Source: Ricinus communis (taxonomy: Eukaryota > Streptophyta > Magnoliopsida > Malpighiales > Euphorbiaceae). From it: DNA of 64,000 nt. Below the pieces are notes generated by a model. It worked only from the letters and a program-made list of their open reading frames with translations. It made no database searches and was not told the origin of the DNA. A program made the position numbers and the translations under genes. Below are positions 45,029 to 57,346 of the stretch, one piece after another. Every line of letters starts with the position of its first letter. Position 1 is the first letter of the stretch. The DNA is taken from the NCBI RefSeq assembly GCF_019578655.1, contig NC_063261.1, positions 18,404,216 to 18,468,215 on the forward strand. The letters run 5' to 3'.

Positions 45029-45545
45029 AACTCAAGCTAATTATTTTATTTAACGATTAACAATTTATAATGCAATAATTTTAAGAGATTAAGAATTTGA
45101 AAATTATATTACAAAAGATATTTTTTAAAAATTCTAATTAGAAATAAAATATATTAAGAAAATTAGTATTAAAATTAGGTATACATGATAATTATATGTT
45201 ACCAAAATCCTACTTTAATTTTAATAAAAAGTTATATTTCTAATTATTTTAGATTTTGAATCGGATTGTGGCGATTATTAATTTGGGTATTATTGAGTGT
45301 AGGATCGTGTCAGTCTTGGAGTTGAATTATTTTGGGTTCGAGTTATTTGCAGTCTTTTACTATTTTGAGCTCATGTCACTCGAATTTCTTATCACTTCGA
45401 TCTCGAGTTGCTTCAGGTTTGAGTTATTTCAGGTTCGAGCAATTTTGGTTTTGGATCATCTCGAGTTTGGATCTTTAGTTTTATATTGAAATTCGGGTTT
45501 GGATAGATCAAGTTTCAGGCCAGTCGAATCTTATTTCTGAGTTTA
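44155..45545 (+). repeat. Dispersed repeat with degenerate TTCGGGTT/TTCGAGTT phrases, copy 2
   Basis: Both ends (44155-44440 and 45250-45545) consist of degenerate copies of TTTCGGGTTTGGATT-like phrases around an AT-rich core with (TA)n. An inverted relative lies at 18.9-19.9 kb. It separates the two minus-strand lectin kinases. Open frames there are short translations of the repeat phrases. Confidence 0.45.
44997..45024. repeat. (TA)n microsatellite
   Basis: About 14 TA units in the core of the dispersed repeat. Confidence 0.9.
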
Positions 45546-45930
45546 TATAACACTTTGTCATCTCTATAAAATAATACTTTTACTATAGATATCACATTCA
45601 TATAATTATGGACAAAACCCTAACCATATTATCTATCAAATTTTACAGGAATTGACATCTGCTTAATATATACTTCTCCGAGATATCATTCAATTTTATT
45701 AAATAAATTTTTCTAATAGAATTTCTAAAATTGAACATTCAATTTGTAGAAATATAAGTGACATATTTCTATTTAATTGAGATATATGTCAATTATTTGA
45801 TACTCAAGTGTAAAACATTAGTACTATATATCATCCAACTATTCATTGTAATGTATACATTGATAATGAACTTATGTTATGTTCGACAAAAGTGATACAG
45901 AAGAAGATGCTCCAGAAGGTGATATAGATT

Positions 45931-48036
45931 TTAATGAATCAGCCGCATACTTGAATTGTGGATTGACCTGATGCTGCTGGCACTACTATAAGATGATGAC
46001 ATGGATAGTTTAACTGGAGGAGCAAGATAAGCTGGCACAGGCATTTCTGGTGGCAGGACAGGCAAGGGAACCTCAGAACTAATCAATAAATTGATAACTT
46101 GCCTTATGGAAGGCCGAAAAGCGTGGTCAGGATGCGCGCAGCAGAGTCCAACAATCATCAGTCTCTCCATTTCTTGTTCATTAAAATCTCCACTAAGTTT
46201 GGGGTCAGCTGCTTGCAGAAGTTTTCCAATTCCATACAGTTCCCAAACCCATTCCATTAGTCTTGTTTGGTTTTCTTCGATTCCTGGTTCGAGCACTCTT
46301 CTCCCACATGCCATTTCCAATGCAACAACTCCAAAACTATATATATCTGATTCCTTGCTTGCCTTTCCTGTAGTGAAACATTCAGGAGCCATGTATCCCA
46401 TTGTTCCTGCTAAAACTGTGGTTTGAGACCCTTTTGCATGATCAACAAGCCTAGCTAACCCGAAATCCCCAAGTTTAGCATCGAAACTGGAATCCAACAT
46501 AATGTTGCTTGATTTAATATCTCTATGCAGCACGCACTGATCACTTTCTTCGTGTAGGTATAGTAATGCGGATGCCAATCCCTGTGCAATTTTGTACCTC
46601 ACCTCCCATTTCAATAGGCTTTTGCCTTTAAAAAGGTGAGCATCTAGGCTGCCACCGGGCATGAACTCGTATGCAAGTAGTAGTTCTCTTTCATGGCACC
46701 AACCCATGAGCTTGACCAAATTCCTATGCCTCATTCGGCTAATGATCTTCACTTCTGCCGCGTACTCTTTGATACCTTGTTTAGACTCCTTTGACACCCT
46801 CTTAACAGCCACATAGGAATTTATTTCCTTCAAAAAACCTCTATAAACTGCTCCAAATCCACCTTCACCAAGCTTTTTTACCTCTGAGAAATTATCCGTT
46901 GCATCTGCTAATTCATTGTAAGATAATTTTCTTGGTCCTGTCCCATTTTTGAAATCATCACTAAATGCAAAATCAAAGACAGGATCATCCGTCTTAAGTT
47001 GTTTTTTTCTCCTTAAGAGATATGAAGCAAAACCTGCTCCAACAATCGAAACACAAGCTCCAACACTTAATCCTGCCACCAATCCTATAATTTTACTTTT
47101 GCTTTTTTTTGAAAGTAAGCCAGTATTAGCTGCAGGTGTGATATTCGCAGTGCCTGCTGGATCAGACTGAGTGGTATTCAGTTCTACAATGTCGGAGCTT
47201 GAATTGAACTCCCATGATGTGATTCTGTTCATCTCTTTGGAAAGTCCAGTGCTGGCAGAGAAGCCAAAAGTAACCCATTCAGGTAAATGCTTGGCCAAAT
47301 CAACCACAGCTGATACCTTTCCCTCTACAATTGAGTTGCTATAACGATCAATATGAGCAAATTTGACGCTCAAAACTTTCTGGCTTGAATCATATCTAAT
47401 CCAAGCATCTGTTGTGATCCCTTGTCTTACTTCACTCAGCCAAGAAACATGCTCAACAGATTTCATGGACCTGATATTTATACCTACATGATCATTTAAA
47501 GGATCCCAGGGATTTTTATAGGTATCAAACTCAATCGCAACAAACTGATTTTCTGCGTAGTTCAATGCATGACTAACATTGTCATTGATGGCAAGACCAA
47601 GACCACCACCAGCTTCCATATTTTGAGGAACTCTAGAACCATTCAGAGCAAGAAAAAATGTTAGCCCATCGCCATAGTTGGATTCACCGTTTGAGTTGAT
47701 GATGAAGGAGAAATGAGTAGTGAAGTTGGTGAGATTCCCTGACACTTTATCCCAGAGGTGCAGTGGGTTTGTATATGTGGCTCGACCAACTCTCTTACCT
47801 TGATCTGTACCACGCGTGTTAGTGGTGAGGTCAATTCCTTCAATGCTCACACAAGCATCTCTTTCAGTAAAAATTTCAGGATGATTTGAATCAAAACCAG
47901 AAAAGTTAAAGCTTATTGGAGTAGCATATACCTCCAACGTTACATGAAACAGGAAACTGGTCGTGAAGAGACTGAGAAGAAGAAAACAAATAATTGATGA
48001 TTGATGATGAGAATTCGAGGACGACAGAACAGACAT
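45931..48036 (-). CDS. L-type lectin-domain receptor kinase (clade IX-like), copy 3
   Basis: A 701-residue, intronless protein. Signal peptide about 1-38 (FLLLSLFTTSFLFHVTLEVYA). Lectin domain about 39-285 (FVAIEFDTYKNPWDP, HVGINIRSMKS). Transmembrane helix about 313-335 (IIGLVAGLSVGACVSIVGAG), then LRRKKQ. Kinase: GEGGFGAVYRG at 390, Lys 412, HRD 504-506, DFG 524. Kinase and lectin parts are complete. The C-terminal tail ends early at MRLIH; a one-base frame difference downstream would continue into a Ser-rich tail matching the end of copy 2, so the last about 20 residues have been lost by a recent frameshift. The protein should still be functional. It forms a head-to-tail pair with copy 2. 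Confidence 0.92.
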   Translation of the reverse strand: MSVLSSSNSHHQSSIICFLLLSLFTTSFLFHVTLEVYATPISFNFSGFDSNHPEIFTERDACVSIEGIDLTTNTRGTDQGKRVGRATYTNPLHLWDKVSGNLTNFTTHFSFIINSNGESNYGDGLTFFLALNGSRVPQNMEAGGGLGLAINDNVSHALNYAENQFVAIEFDTYKNPWDPLNDHVGINIRSMKSVEHVSWLSEVRQGITTDAWIRYDSSQKVLSVKFAHIDRYSNSIVEGKVSAVVDLAKHLPEWVTFGFSASTGLSKEMNRITSWEFNSSSDIVELNTTQSDPAGTANITPAANTGLLSKKSKSKIIGLVAGLSVGACVSIVGAGFASYLLRRKKQLKTDDPVFDFAFSDDFKNGTGPRKLSYNELADATDNFSEVKKLGEGGFGAVYRGFLKEINSYVAVKRVSKESKQGIKEYAAEVKIISRMRHRNLVKLMGWCHERELLLAYEFMPGGSLDAHLFKGKSLLKWEVRYKIAQGLASALLYLHEESDQCVLHRDIKSSNIMLDSSFDAKLGDFGLARLVDHAKGSQTTVLAGTMGYMAPECFTTGKASKESDIYSFGVVALEMACGRRVLEPGIEENQTRLMEWVWELYGIGKLLQAADPKLSGDFNEQEMERLMIVGLCCAHPDHAFRPSIRQVINLLISSEVPLPVLPPEMPVPAYLAPPVKLSMSSSYSSASSIRSIHNSSMRLIH

Positions 48037-51000
48037 GGCAACGGAAAGAAGGAGAATTTCCTGGAGCCTGGAGGCTTGTAAATTACAGTTAGTTCTTCCA
48101 TAAAATCCTCAGATTTGGACAAAGACAACTAATTAAATTGTTATACTCACCAAAGTGAACAGTTTTGCTACCAAATGGATTCTGCTTTGGTATCAAGGTC
48201 GGCATTTCTTGAATTCATGTAACAAGCTATAGAGTTAATGCTTTTCTTTTTTGAATTCCAAAAATAAAATATACCAACAAAGAAATGCTATGACTGTTTC
48301 AATCTTCTGCCAACCTCAGCTATCTTTTAAAGTTTACGCTTAGTTAATGATGCCATTTGCAATATTTCTTTTTTCCTCTTAGTTACATCCAAAAATTATT
48401 AACAAGATTTTGGTTTGGCTCGAAGTAATATATGTATATAACTATGTTTATAATCCCTATATTTAATTAATTGAGCATTGGATTGAACTAGGCAACATCT
48501 TGACTTTATTATTTATTTTATAAATCAAATTCAATTTGCAAATCGATTCAATTTCCTCAGGTTTTACTTTAGTCAGGTAAGAGATAATGTGATATAAATA
48601 CTTATTTTTATGGAATAAAATTCAATTTGACTATCCAATTTATTGTGCGACCTTAATTTGGTGCTATTGAAAGATAATTTAATTATATTTTATATGTATA
48701 TAAGAATTTTAAGAACCTAAAATAAAGAACAATTTATAATTTTCTCTTAAGAGTTTAGACCGACAATTGAGGATACTTACAAGGAATTTATATTGTGCAC
48801 TTTTAGATTGATTCCTACAATCTGTAATAGAGCTGCTCATTGGCTTTCTAAAGTTAATTATTTTGTTGTATAACTCTGGCTGGATTTCTGATTTCAGCTG
48901 AACCTGAGAAACTGCTCTTGCAGGATGTCTTATCCTTGATTTCATTGAAGTTATTCATTCAGTTCAAAAGAAAAAAGATTTGGATTTGAATCTTGCCCAA
49001 TCTGACTGTTAGGGCTTACATGTTTAACCAAATCTAACTCAATATACCGACCCACTTTGAAGTTTGGCCTTAGTGAAGATCTAGTATAATAATCCTTTCT
49101 CTCTTCCTCGCACCCTTCTGTCGTACATCTTGCATCACATTGTAATATGGTTCGGTCATATACAAGATATGTGTCAAAATTCTAACACGTATTTTTTCGA
49201 ATTTATATTCATTAAATTAATATTAGATATTATTAAACATATACTGAACGTTTATTATTTAAACATTAATTATTCATTGTTTATTAATTTTAATTTATTA
49301 AAAAGAATTTATACCATAAATTTAAATATTTATAGGATAACTAGCTTGATTTTTTTCTTTATTAATTGTAAAGACGACTTATTATATATTTAAGTTATAT
49401 ATATATTTATTTGAATAAATTAATAAATATGGTATTCATTCATAATGAATATCCATTAACAAATTAATAAATATTATACTCATAAATGATAAATGCTTAT
49501 ATTAATCACAAAAATATTTAAAATATGCATCACAAAACAATAAATATAACTTTCATAAAAAAATCAATATCATTTTTATCTGAAAATAAATTTTTCACTG
49601 ATTTTTATAACTATTAGATTGAAAAAAATAAATTAATGAATATGTGAATTATAAATGATGAATATCTTTCATTAAAATAATGATTATTTAAGAATTGATG
49701 AAATACAAAATGAACATCGTTGCAATAAACAATAAATATTATCTTATGAAGAATGATGAATATTGATGTCCATTATAAAAATGTAAAAGTTTTGATTATA
49801 TAATTATAAATTATATATTGATGAAATTATTAAATTTTTAAATATGTAAAAGAAAATATATTCACTAATAATATAGAATTTTAGTATATAACGACTTACT
49901 AAAAATTATATTATATTAGTTTTAATTGATAATTTATTTCATTATTTACCGTAAGTATATTAATTTTTAATTCTTGGAAGTATGACTAATTGAAAAAATA
50001 TAAAAATATATGTTACCAATTATATTAAATTTTAAATTATATTTATCTATAATATAAATATATTAAATTTTAAAATATAAAAATTGTTAACTTATGGTAC
50101 TATATTTTGATATATAGTCATTTTTAACACATTAAATTTAAATTTATATATAATAATTAATTTATTATTATTTATAAAAATATTATATAAAATGTTAAAA
50201 TGTTGAAAATTCTATTTAATTTTATTTATAAACTCAATTTATATTATTATTCAAAATTAAAATAATTATGACAATTATACAACACAGTAAAAAATTAATT
50301 TTTATAAATATAAAAAAATTTGTTTAATATATAATTCTGAATTATACAATATTAGCTTTATAATTTATTTTATTATAATTTTAAATTTAGAAAAAAAAAA
50401 AAAAAAAAACTAAAACATTGGGACACAGTCCCATACGTGTAGCCTTGCCTCGGGACCACACAGCAAACGTGGACACAGGTGCAGGGCATTCCTCTATGTC
50501 CAATGTTCTTTCTTATTTTCTTTTAGAAAATTACACCTTTTAAAGTATTTTGTCTAATTCCTTCAAGAATCTAAATTCATTAATTTGATTCTTTTTAACT
50601 ATCATTAACCTCTTAATCTTATTCTCCTCATAATATTTTTTTTAATTTTACTATTTTAGAATTTCGCAATTGTTATTTCTTGAATTTAAATTTGTGATGG
50701 ATTTACAAAACTGGACAAGTCTCTTTTATTAATAATTATTTTTCGTAAGATGACTTCTTAATATCTTTCTATGTTGTTTTTATTTTAATTTTGTACATAC
50801 AATTAAAGTATTCAATGAATTGATTGAGCAATTTAAGAAAAATATTAAAAAATACAAAGAATAAATAATAAGATTGCCTATAATAAAGTAACTACCATGC
50901 CGTTTGATAGTCGTCAATTTCATACAAACATAAACTAGAATTGCCAACAATAACATAGCATACAGGTACAGTCATACAGAATATAATATAATATATATAT

Positions 51001-51374
51001 AGTTCATTAATTATGGAATCCATAGAATCTAAAATTGCTTTTTTAATAATTAATAATAACCTTAAAGTCTTAAATAAGTCCTACTTTTTTATGATAAACA
51101 AATCATTTTTATTTAACTAAAATAGAAAAATAATTTAACACTGAAGCCAATATATTTTTCTAAATACATTCTAATAGAAATTTTTTTTACTTAAATCTAA
51201 TTCATATACTATAATCATGAGACATACATATAAATATTTATAATATTAAATAATTAATATATATTTTATTATTTAAAATTAATAAATATATATTATCACT
51301 TATCTATTCATTCTTATATAATCTAACAATATAAGCATTATAATATTACATTAAAAACCTGAAAAAAACACTAC
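48037..51374. other. Gene-poor AT-rich region
   Basis: 5' flank of lectin kinase copy 3, a possible LINE tail, then more than 1 kb of extreme AT content (49200-50400). A poly(A) run ends at about 50410, followed by a brief G/C-rich island (50420-50500) with GGGACACAGTCCC. No gene seen. Confidence 0.5.
48745..48985 (+). mobile_element. Possible LINE tail relic
   Basis: Plus strand, about 48810-48880 translates to FRLIPTICNRAAHWLSKVNY, resembling the last motif of the RNase H-like domain of plant LINEs. It is followed by a 3' end of the form TTCATTGAAGTTATTCATTC then an A-rich run (AAAAGAAAAAAG). Very short. Confidence 0.35.
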
Positions 51375-51870
51375 AAGGATAACTTGCTTAAATAGCATAT
51401 AACAGACAGAAAAGTAGGACAAGAGATGTCATATGTCCGACCACAAAAGATTTCGCACCAAGTGCCAGAAAACATATTTATCAGACCCAAATTTACAAGA
51501 CACTGACAGGACGACAAGGCACAGCAACCTGAAAAGCAGTTTCTCACTAGAAAATATTACATTATACAGCCATAGAATCCAGCCGGAGCTCCTTGTAACT
51601 CATTTTTTAGCCAGGCCATCTCCCACAGAGTTTGCTTCCCTTAAGATATGAGGAAGTGAATTAAGAGGTTGTTTAGGAATAAGCACTTCATTGCGGTGCA
51701 TCACATCCCATGATTGCCGCAGAGAGTTTTGCAAATCGCTATTCAACCAACTTAGTGCAACCGTGCAATTTGATTTAATCAATATAGGACAATTGGAGAG
51801 CATTTCAGAAAAGTTGTGAGTTATGCTAGAGAAATTAAAAAATAAGAGTAAAAATCGAATCAATTAAAAT
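51375..51870 (-). mobile_element. 5'-truncated LINE tail with RNase H-like relic
   Basis: Minus strand 51600-51863 encodes a relic of the terminal RNase H-like domain: CPILIKSNCTVALSWLNSD followed by LNSLPHILREANSVGDGLAKK, the classic HVxREANxxADxLAK ending. A further 200 bp looks like 3' UTR. No reverse transcriptase. The first part of the domain is lost. Confidence 0.55.
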
Positions 51871-53655
51871 ACTAGTTCTAGTCATTTTGATATTGATTGG
51901 ATTCAAGTCCAATTTTATTAACTAAGTTCTAAGATCCTCGCATTCCAACTTTTGTCTTTACGATATTTTGTTATCTCTCGGGCTTAATACATACAACAAT
52001 ATTAGTACAAACTATAAAATATTTATGGTACCTCGACCAATTCTTATGCAACTATGTGTATATACTTCAACGAATATAATGTATGTAGGAGTATTTTATA
52101 TTTTGACATTAGATGACTAACACATACTCAGTTATTTAAAATCATAATATATATATATATATATATATATATTAATTTCTGAGTTCTAAAATTATTTTGA
52201 TATGTGTATTTAATTTTTAACACATAAAATTTTTATTTTGACATATGTACTATTTTTAACACATAAACTTTATATTTATGTGTAATTTTATAATTCTTTC
52301 TATTAATTTATTGATAATAAGTTACATTCCTAATTAAGAAACTCACTATAAAATCCTAAAAAATAATATATTAATTATATTTTAATATTATATTAAATAA
52401 TAAATAGTTTTCTAATCAAATAATGATACTAATTCGATCATAAAAATAATATATTAATTATATTTTAATATTATATTAACTAATAAATTAGTCTTTTAAT
52501 TAATTCTAATTCTAAAAAATAACATCTTAAATTATATTTTTATATTATATACAATAATAAATTAATTTTTCAAATTATATAATAAATATTTAATCCTAAA
52601 AATAGTAATATCAATTATAGTATTACGTTATATAATACTAAAATTAATTAATAAATAATTTTTATTTATTGCACTAATAAAATCTTAAAATTTTAAAAAT
52701 ATCAAAAAAAAAAAATAGTTAATTTATTATTATTTTAAAATATTATAAATTAATATTAAATATTAAAATTTTATTAAATTATTTATATTAACTAAATTTT
52801 ATAATTAAAATAATAATAATGGCGGTATAAAATGAATAGTATTACGTAAATTAAGAGGTTTGGGCTTTATATAGCAAGGGAAGGATTTTGGATTCGGTTG
52901 ATAAAGAAAGTGCCCAATTAGAATAGGAAGGAAGCCATCACTATGCTTAACTTAGCAATTACGTGCATCAACCATCAACTACTCTCAGGCCTACAATGTC
53001 TAAAGCTATGGGTTTTCTTTTTGGGAATATAGCAGATTTCTAAAGCTCTAGGGTCAAGTGCACCGGTGTTGATCAAACTTCACACCTTGATTTTCTCTAG
53101 TTTGATTTTAACCCTCCAGGACAGAATATAGAATAAATTTCATGAATAATCATATCAATTTTTATATTATTTACTACATAAAATGAGATAAATTATGTGA
53201 GCGACTGTCGAATTTTATTTCAAATTGGTTATTAGATTTTAATTTATTTCTTTTTGGTATTTAACTTCTATTCTCATTGCTTAAAAGTATCACCTCACAC
53301 ATTCTGATATGATCTTGAGGACGTCGCTTCTAGAGAGAATATGCATCAAATATTCGTTGCATCAAAAGCCATTTCAGCTCCACATCACTTGAGAATTCAC
53401 CTTAATTTCTCCTCGTCATAAAATAAGAGGTCACCGCATAAAAGTAAAAGCAATTATTCTAAGTACTAAAGAGTAGGGCACCACTTAATAGTTGTGCATA
53501 GTGATGGCTTATGAAGCAGTGTATAACAAAAAAAAGGACATTGACATGCAATAAATCTCACAAAGATAATTAAATTTCTATCAGAATTAATTAAGTTTCA
53601 AGTGAGAAACTTAACTTAACCGAGAGAAAAGTATAATAGTAATATGTTTAAATTT
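51871..53655. other. AT-rich intergenic region
   Basis: Contains copy 4 of the AT-rich dispersed repeat and a (TA)n tract; otherwise nothing recognisable. Confidence 0.5.
52140..52820 (-). repeat. AT-rich dispersed repeat, copy 4
   Basis: Begins with (AT)n at 52146-52172, then GATATGTGTATTTAATTTTT, TTTGACATATGTACTATTTT and several AATTATATTTTAATATTATA units. It is the mirror-image order of copy 1, including the (AT)n end. Confidence 0.5.
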
Positions 53656-53714
53656 TTTGAAAAAGTGTTTTATCACCTGTAAAAATCATGTCTGACACAC
53701 TCTAGATTAATTTT
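53656..53714 (-). repeat. Dispersed repeat fragment
   Basis: The reverse complement contains AATCTAGAGTGTGTCAGACA and CAGGTGATAAAACACTTTTT, matching the fragment at 21843-21895. A (TA)n tract follows at 53728-53757. Confidence 0.4.
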
Positions 53715-53726
53715 ATATATATACGC

Positions 53727-53727
<1 letters not shown>

Positions 53728-53757
<30 letters not shown>
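53728..53757. repeat. (TA)n microsatellite
   Basis: About 15 TA units. Confidence 0.9.
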
Positions 53758-53761
<4 letters not shown>

Positions 53762-55762
53762 TAATTATAAAACATTCAGAATATGACATATACATAGACG
53801 TTATAGCTACTCGCCATAATAAGACCAGATACAAAGAGAGATACATCAATCTATTGATAAAGATAATAACGAAATAAGAAATATTAGATTCATCTTAATA
53901 AACTATTTAAAACCAAAAGAAAAGAAAATTGTATATATGAAAGCTAATCCTGAACTAATACATACTATAAAATATAATTTTTAATAGATTATTCCACAAA
54001 AAGAATCTCCATGTCAGCTTCCTTCTTCATTATTCGATTTGTATGAAAGACAATATGAAAGGTTGCCCTACTTATATCCTCGTACAGAAGTCCATTTCAG
54101 CACTATACTTAAATTTTCTACATTTTTTCAATTTATATATTATTGCTAGTATGAACACTTCCTATTTTAATGTTAGAATCACTTTCAAGTTCTTGGACAT
54201 GTAATTATTTTTTATAATTTATATTTCTTTAAAGATTCCTGCAGCCAATAATAAAATGCAGAAATAGTTTAATGGGGTGACATTTGCTTGACATAGTTGG
54301 CCTACAATGGCATTTATTTATAAAAATAAGATAGGCTTATTTAAGGAAGACAAAATATACTTCTTAAATTTTCTTTAAAAACAAGATAGGCATTTAATTA
54401 TATAATTTCTTTTAATTAGTGCTCCAAATGAGTCTAGCTATATAGCTATGGAAATGGGAATGTACCCTAGCTATAGAGTTAAAGCAAACCCCATTTCCAT
54501 TAATATAATTTTAAATGCTAAAGTATTTGATATCACATATCACTCTTCAAATGTAGAGTTGTTTGGTTCCAATTATTAGGGTAAATTACTATTTCCCATT
54601 GAATTGTAACTTTAGTTACACTTTCATCCCTTTTTTGCGTGACAACTAAACAAATAGTCCTTAATTTTTTTTTAAAAAAAAAACCTTTACATTCTAACTC
54701 TTCATATTATATTTCAATTAGTCCTCCATTTCTAAAATAAAACTTGTATTTTTTTCCTCACATTCAGAACAAAATTATATAGTTTAGTTCTCTATTTGTC
54801 AATTTTAAGGACTAAAACATTATTCTATAAAATATAAGGAGAAAGATGTTATTTAAAGAATTTGAGACTAAAAATACATACTTTTTTTTACTAAAGGATT
54901 GATATTAATAATAAAAGTAAAAAAAAAATTATAGTGATTCAGTTTTCAAACAAGAGAAACGAAAGTATCGTTATGGTTAAAATTCTGAAAGAAAGAGTTC
55001 TTTGCCCTAATATTTTTCGTCAAAACTTGAGATCTGAGCTATTTCTTGAATCTTCAAATTTTGTAATTAAACTGGAAATATACCTGAAGCAATATGTTAA
55101 TCAATGGCTCAAACGACAAATATATTATCTTCCGAACCCATTTACTGAGAGAAACTATATATGGAATCTTGAAGATTTTAGCATCAAATATTTTGAATCT
55201 TGTGTTTTTATTATATTTGGGCTCCTTAATTGGTCTGCCTTGTCTGAGTACTGAAGAGATAGAAGTGTGCAAACCCTGCTGGCTCCTGTCCAAAAGATTT
55301 TTAAACGCAAGCAATGAGGCAATTAAGTATACACAAGCATGTTTGAGGCTCCATTATCATCAAGAATTGTGAGATTAGCAACTGCATAAGTACCTTTACA
55401 GCTAAAAATTTGTATTATAAAAACATTTCCAAGGATCCTCGTATCTTTAATTGAGCTATAATTAATTCCAGTTTCTAAACTCAATCCATCTTTGATTATT
55501 TAATACGGTTCCCTGTGTGAATGCTTTCTATTTCAGTGGTTGAGCAAGTACAAATAGAATAGATTAGCTCAGAACTCTGTGCACAATCGAAAAGTTATGT
55601 TTACCTGTGCAGAGGTAGATTTTCTCTTTCTTCCCTCAATTAATTACTTGTTTTGTCTTCTTTATCTCTAAAATTCAAGGGAGGTTAATACTTTTGCATG
55701 AAAATTCATTATTTTAGCTAAAATAGCATTGGACCATTACTATTTGTCTCATAATAATACTA
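53758..55762. other. AT-rich intergenic region
   Basis: No gene. About 54580-54950 resembles the AATTTRGTCC-type inverted-repeat elements seen elsewhere, but its termini could not be set. Confidence 0.45.
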
Positions 55763-55985
55763 TTATTTCTTCACCCAATTGAAAAACGAATCTTTCAATT
55801 TATGAACTTTTATATATAATTTTGAGAAAGAAGAAAGCTTCATTAGCATATAGAAAAATTCATCAAGAACAATGGGACCAACATGAGAAGGAACATCCTC
55901 CATCATTATATGATCCTCTTCCAAAGAAAGTGCCCATTGAGCCATAGCATGAGTAGCTCTATTACATGTTCTCTTTCAAGTTATG
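55763..55985 (-). mobile_element. LINE tail: RNase H-like C-terminal relic
   Basis: Minus strand translates to TCNRATHAMAQWALSLEEDH then MMEDVPSHVGPIVLDE. The NxAAHxLAxWAL...EDVP...VLxD pattern is the normal C-terminus of the RNase H-like domain in plant LINE/reverse transcriptase relics. The N-terminal part is not found upstream. Confidence 0.5.
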
Positions 55986-57296
55986 AACTTATGTATAATT
56001 AATATGCTAGAATACAATGAAAACTAGAGTTCTCCCATATACCTTTTTTACCATCATATATGCGGCTCTCATGGCTATAGCAATTTAAATTTTCTAAATT
56101 TGTATTTGAGTAATCGTAATTATTCTGGACTGCATTTTCGGTTTAGGTTGAATGGTGGCATTCTGTCCGATCCTCATTCAAATTCTTTTCTCCTCCTAAT
56201 TCTAAAACTATGGGTAAATTTTTAAATTTTTTTTAAATTTTTGTTCATAAAGGACAAAATCTATCGGTAAATTAATATCAGATCTCTATATAGACTTCAT
56301 AGTTTAAATATTATTTATATCATATAATCTATCAATAAATCTTAATTTAAAGGTTTAAGTGAGTCTAGTGAATCGAACATGATCAGATCTCTATATAGAC
56401 TTCACAGTTTAAATATTATTTAAATTTTAGATTTGCCTGAATTTATGGCTCATTATATTAGGCTTCGAGGACAATCCTATTTTAATGTTGAGTTGTTTTG
56501 GTTTATAAACAAAATTCAAATGCTTAATTAAAGTTAACTTGCATAAATGTAATTTTTAATTTATTTATTTTTTCTTAAAAACAAAAGCCTTTTCTAGTTA
56601 TTTTCTTAATTCCTACCAAAAGAAAAAGAACTGACCCTCGTATAAAACAATATATATTGGATTACATATCCAAGGTAAAGTATCATTTTCTATTTTTGAG
56701 GTTACCCGGAAGCAATATAGAATTATTTAAGCCAACTTTTGTACTTGGTCAATATATATATATATAAATATGACTTGTTGTAGATTGACACTTGGCTAAT
56801 AGTCTTACTTTGGCATTGAAACTTGCAACTTACATCAAATGTTTATGGTGTTTAATCCGAGAATCTGATTGGTGATTAAGGAAACATCCTATCTTCATTG
56901 GACAGAGGAATCTTGATCACGTGGTACTTGACCAATGAGAATTTTATGTTCATAAATTAACACTTAATTAAATCATCTTTAATAAGCGTATTGCTTGGTC
57001 CCTTGGCATTGGGTCGTATGGTGATGGTCACTGGAGTTTATCTTTTATGTATGTAATTTTATTTAATTCGGGTTTGATGACTCCACCTCTATCCTGAATG
57101 TGCTCGAAATCATACTAAATTAGCTGTTTAACCTAATAGATTAACTATAAGGTCTCGAGTTTCCTAATTAGTTGTTTAACCTAATTAGCTGTTTTATTAT
57201 ATAGCTGTAATAAAACTCTTCAAATAGTATTTCCTATTCAATACATTCTAAACTAGTCTATTAATTAAATAGATAGACACTAAACAACTCATATTA
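55986..57296. other. Intergenic region with a direct repeat
   Basis: No gene seen. A 41-bp phrase ATCAGATCTCTATATAGACT... at 56277 recurs at 56382 (105-bp spacing) with few changes. Confidence 0.5.
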
Positions 57297-57346
57297 ATTG
57301 TATCAAGCTCATGGAAATTGTTTAAGGTTACAAAGAATTTTATAAA
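57297..57346 (-). pseudogene. Copia reverse transcriptase relic, downstream half
   Basis: Minus strand encodes a decayed version of the copia LYGLKQ-PRAW block (seen as CNLKQFP with two stops after it). It joins exactly to the relic on the other side of the CACTA element when that element and one copy of its 3-bp duplication are ignored. The relic fades out below about 57297. Confidence 0.5.
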
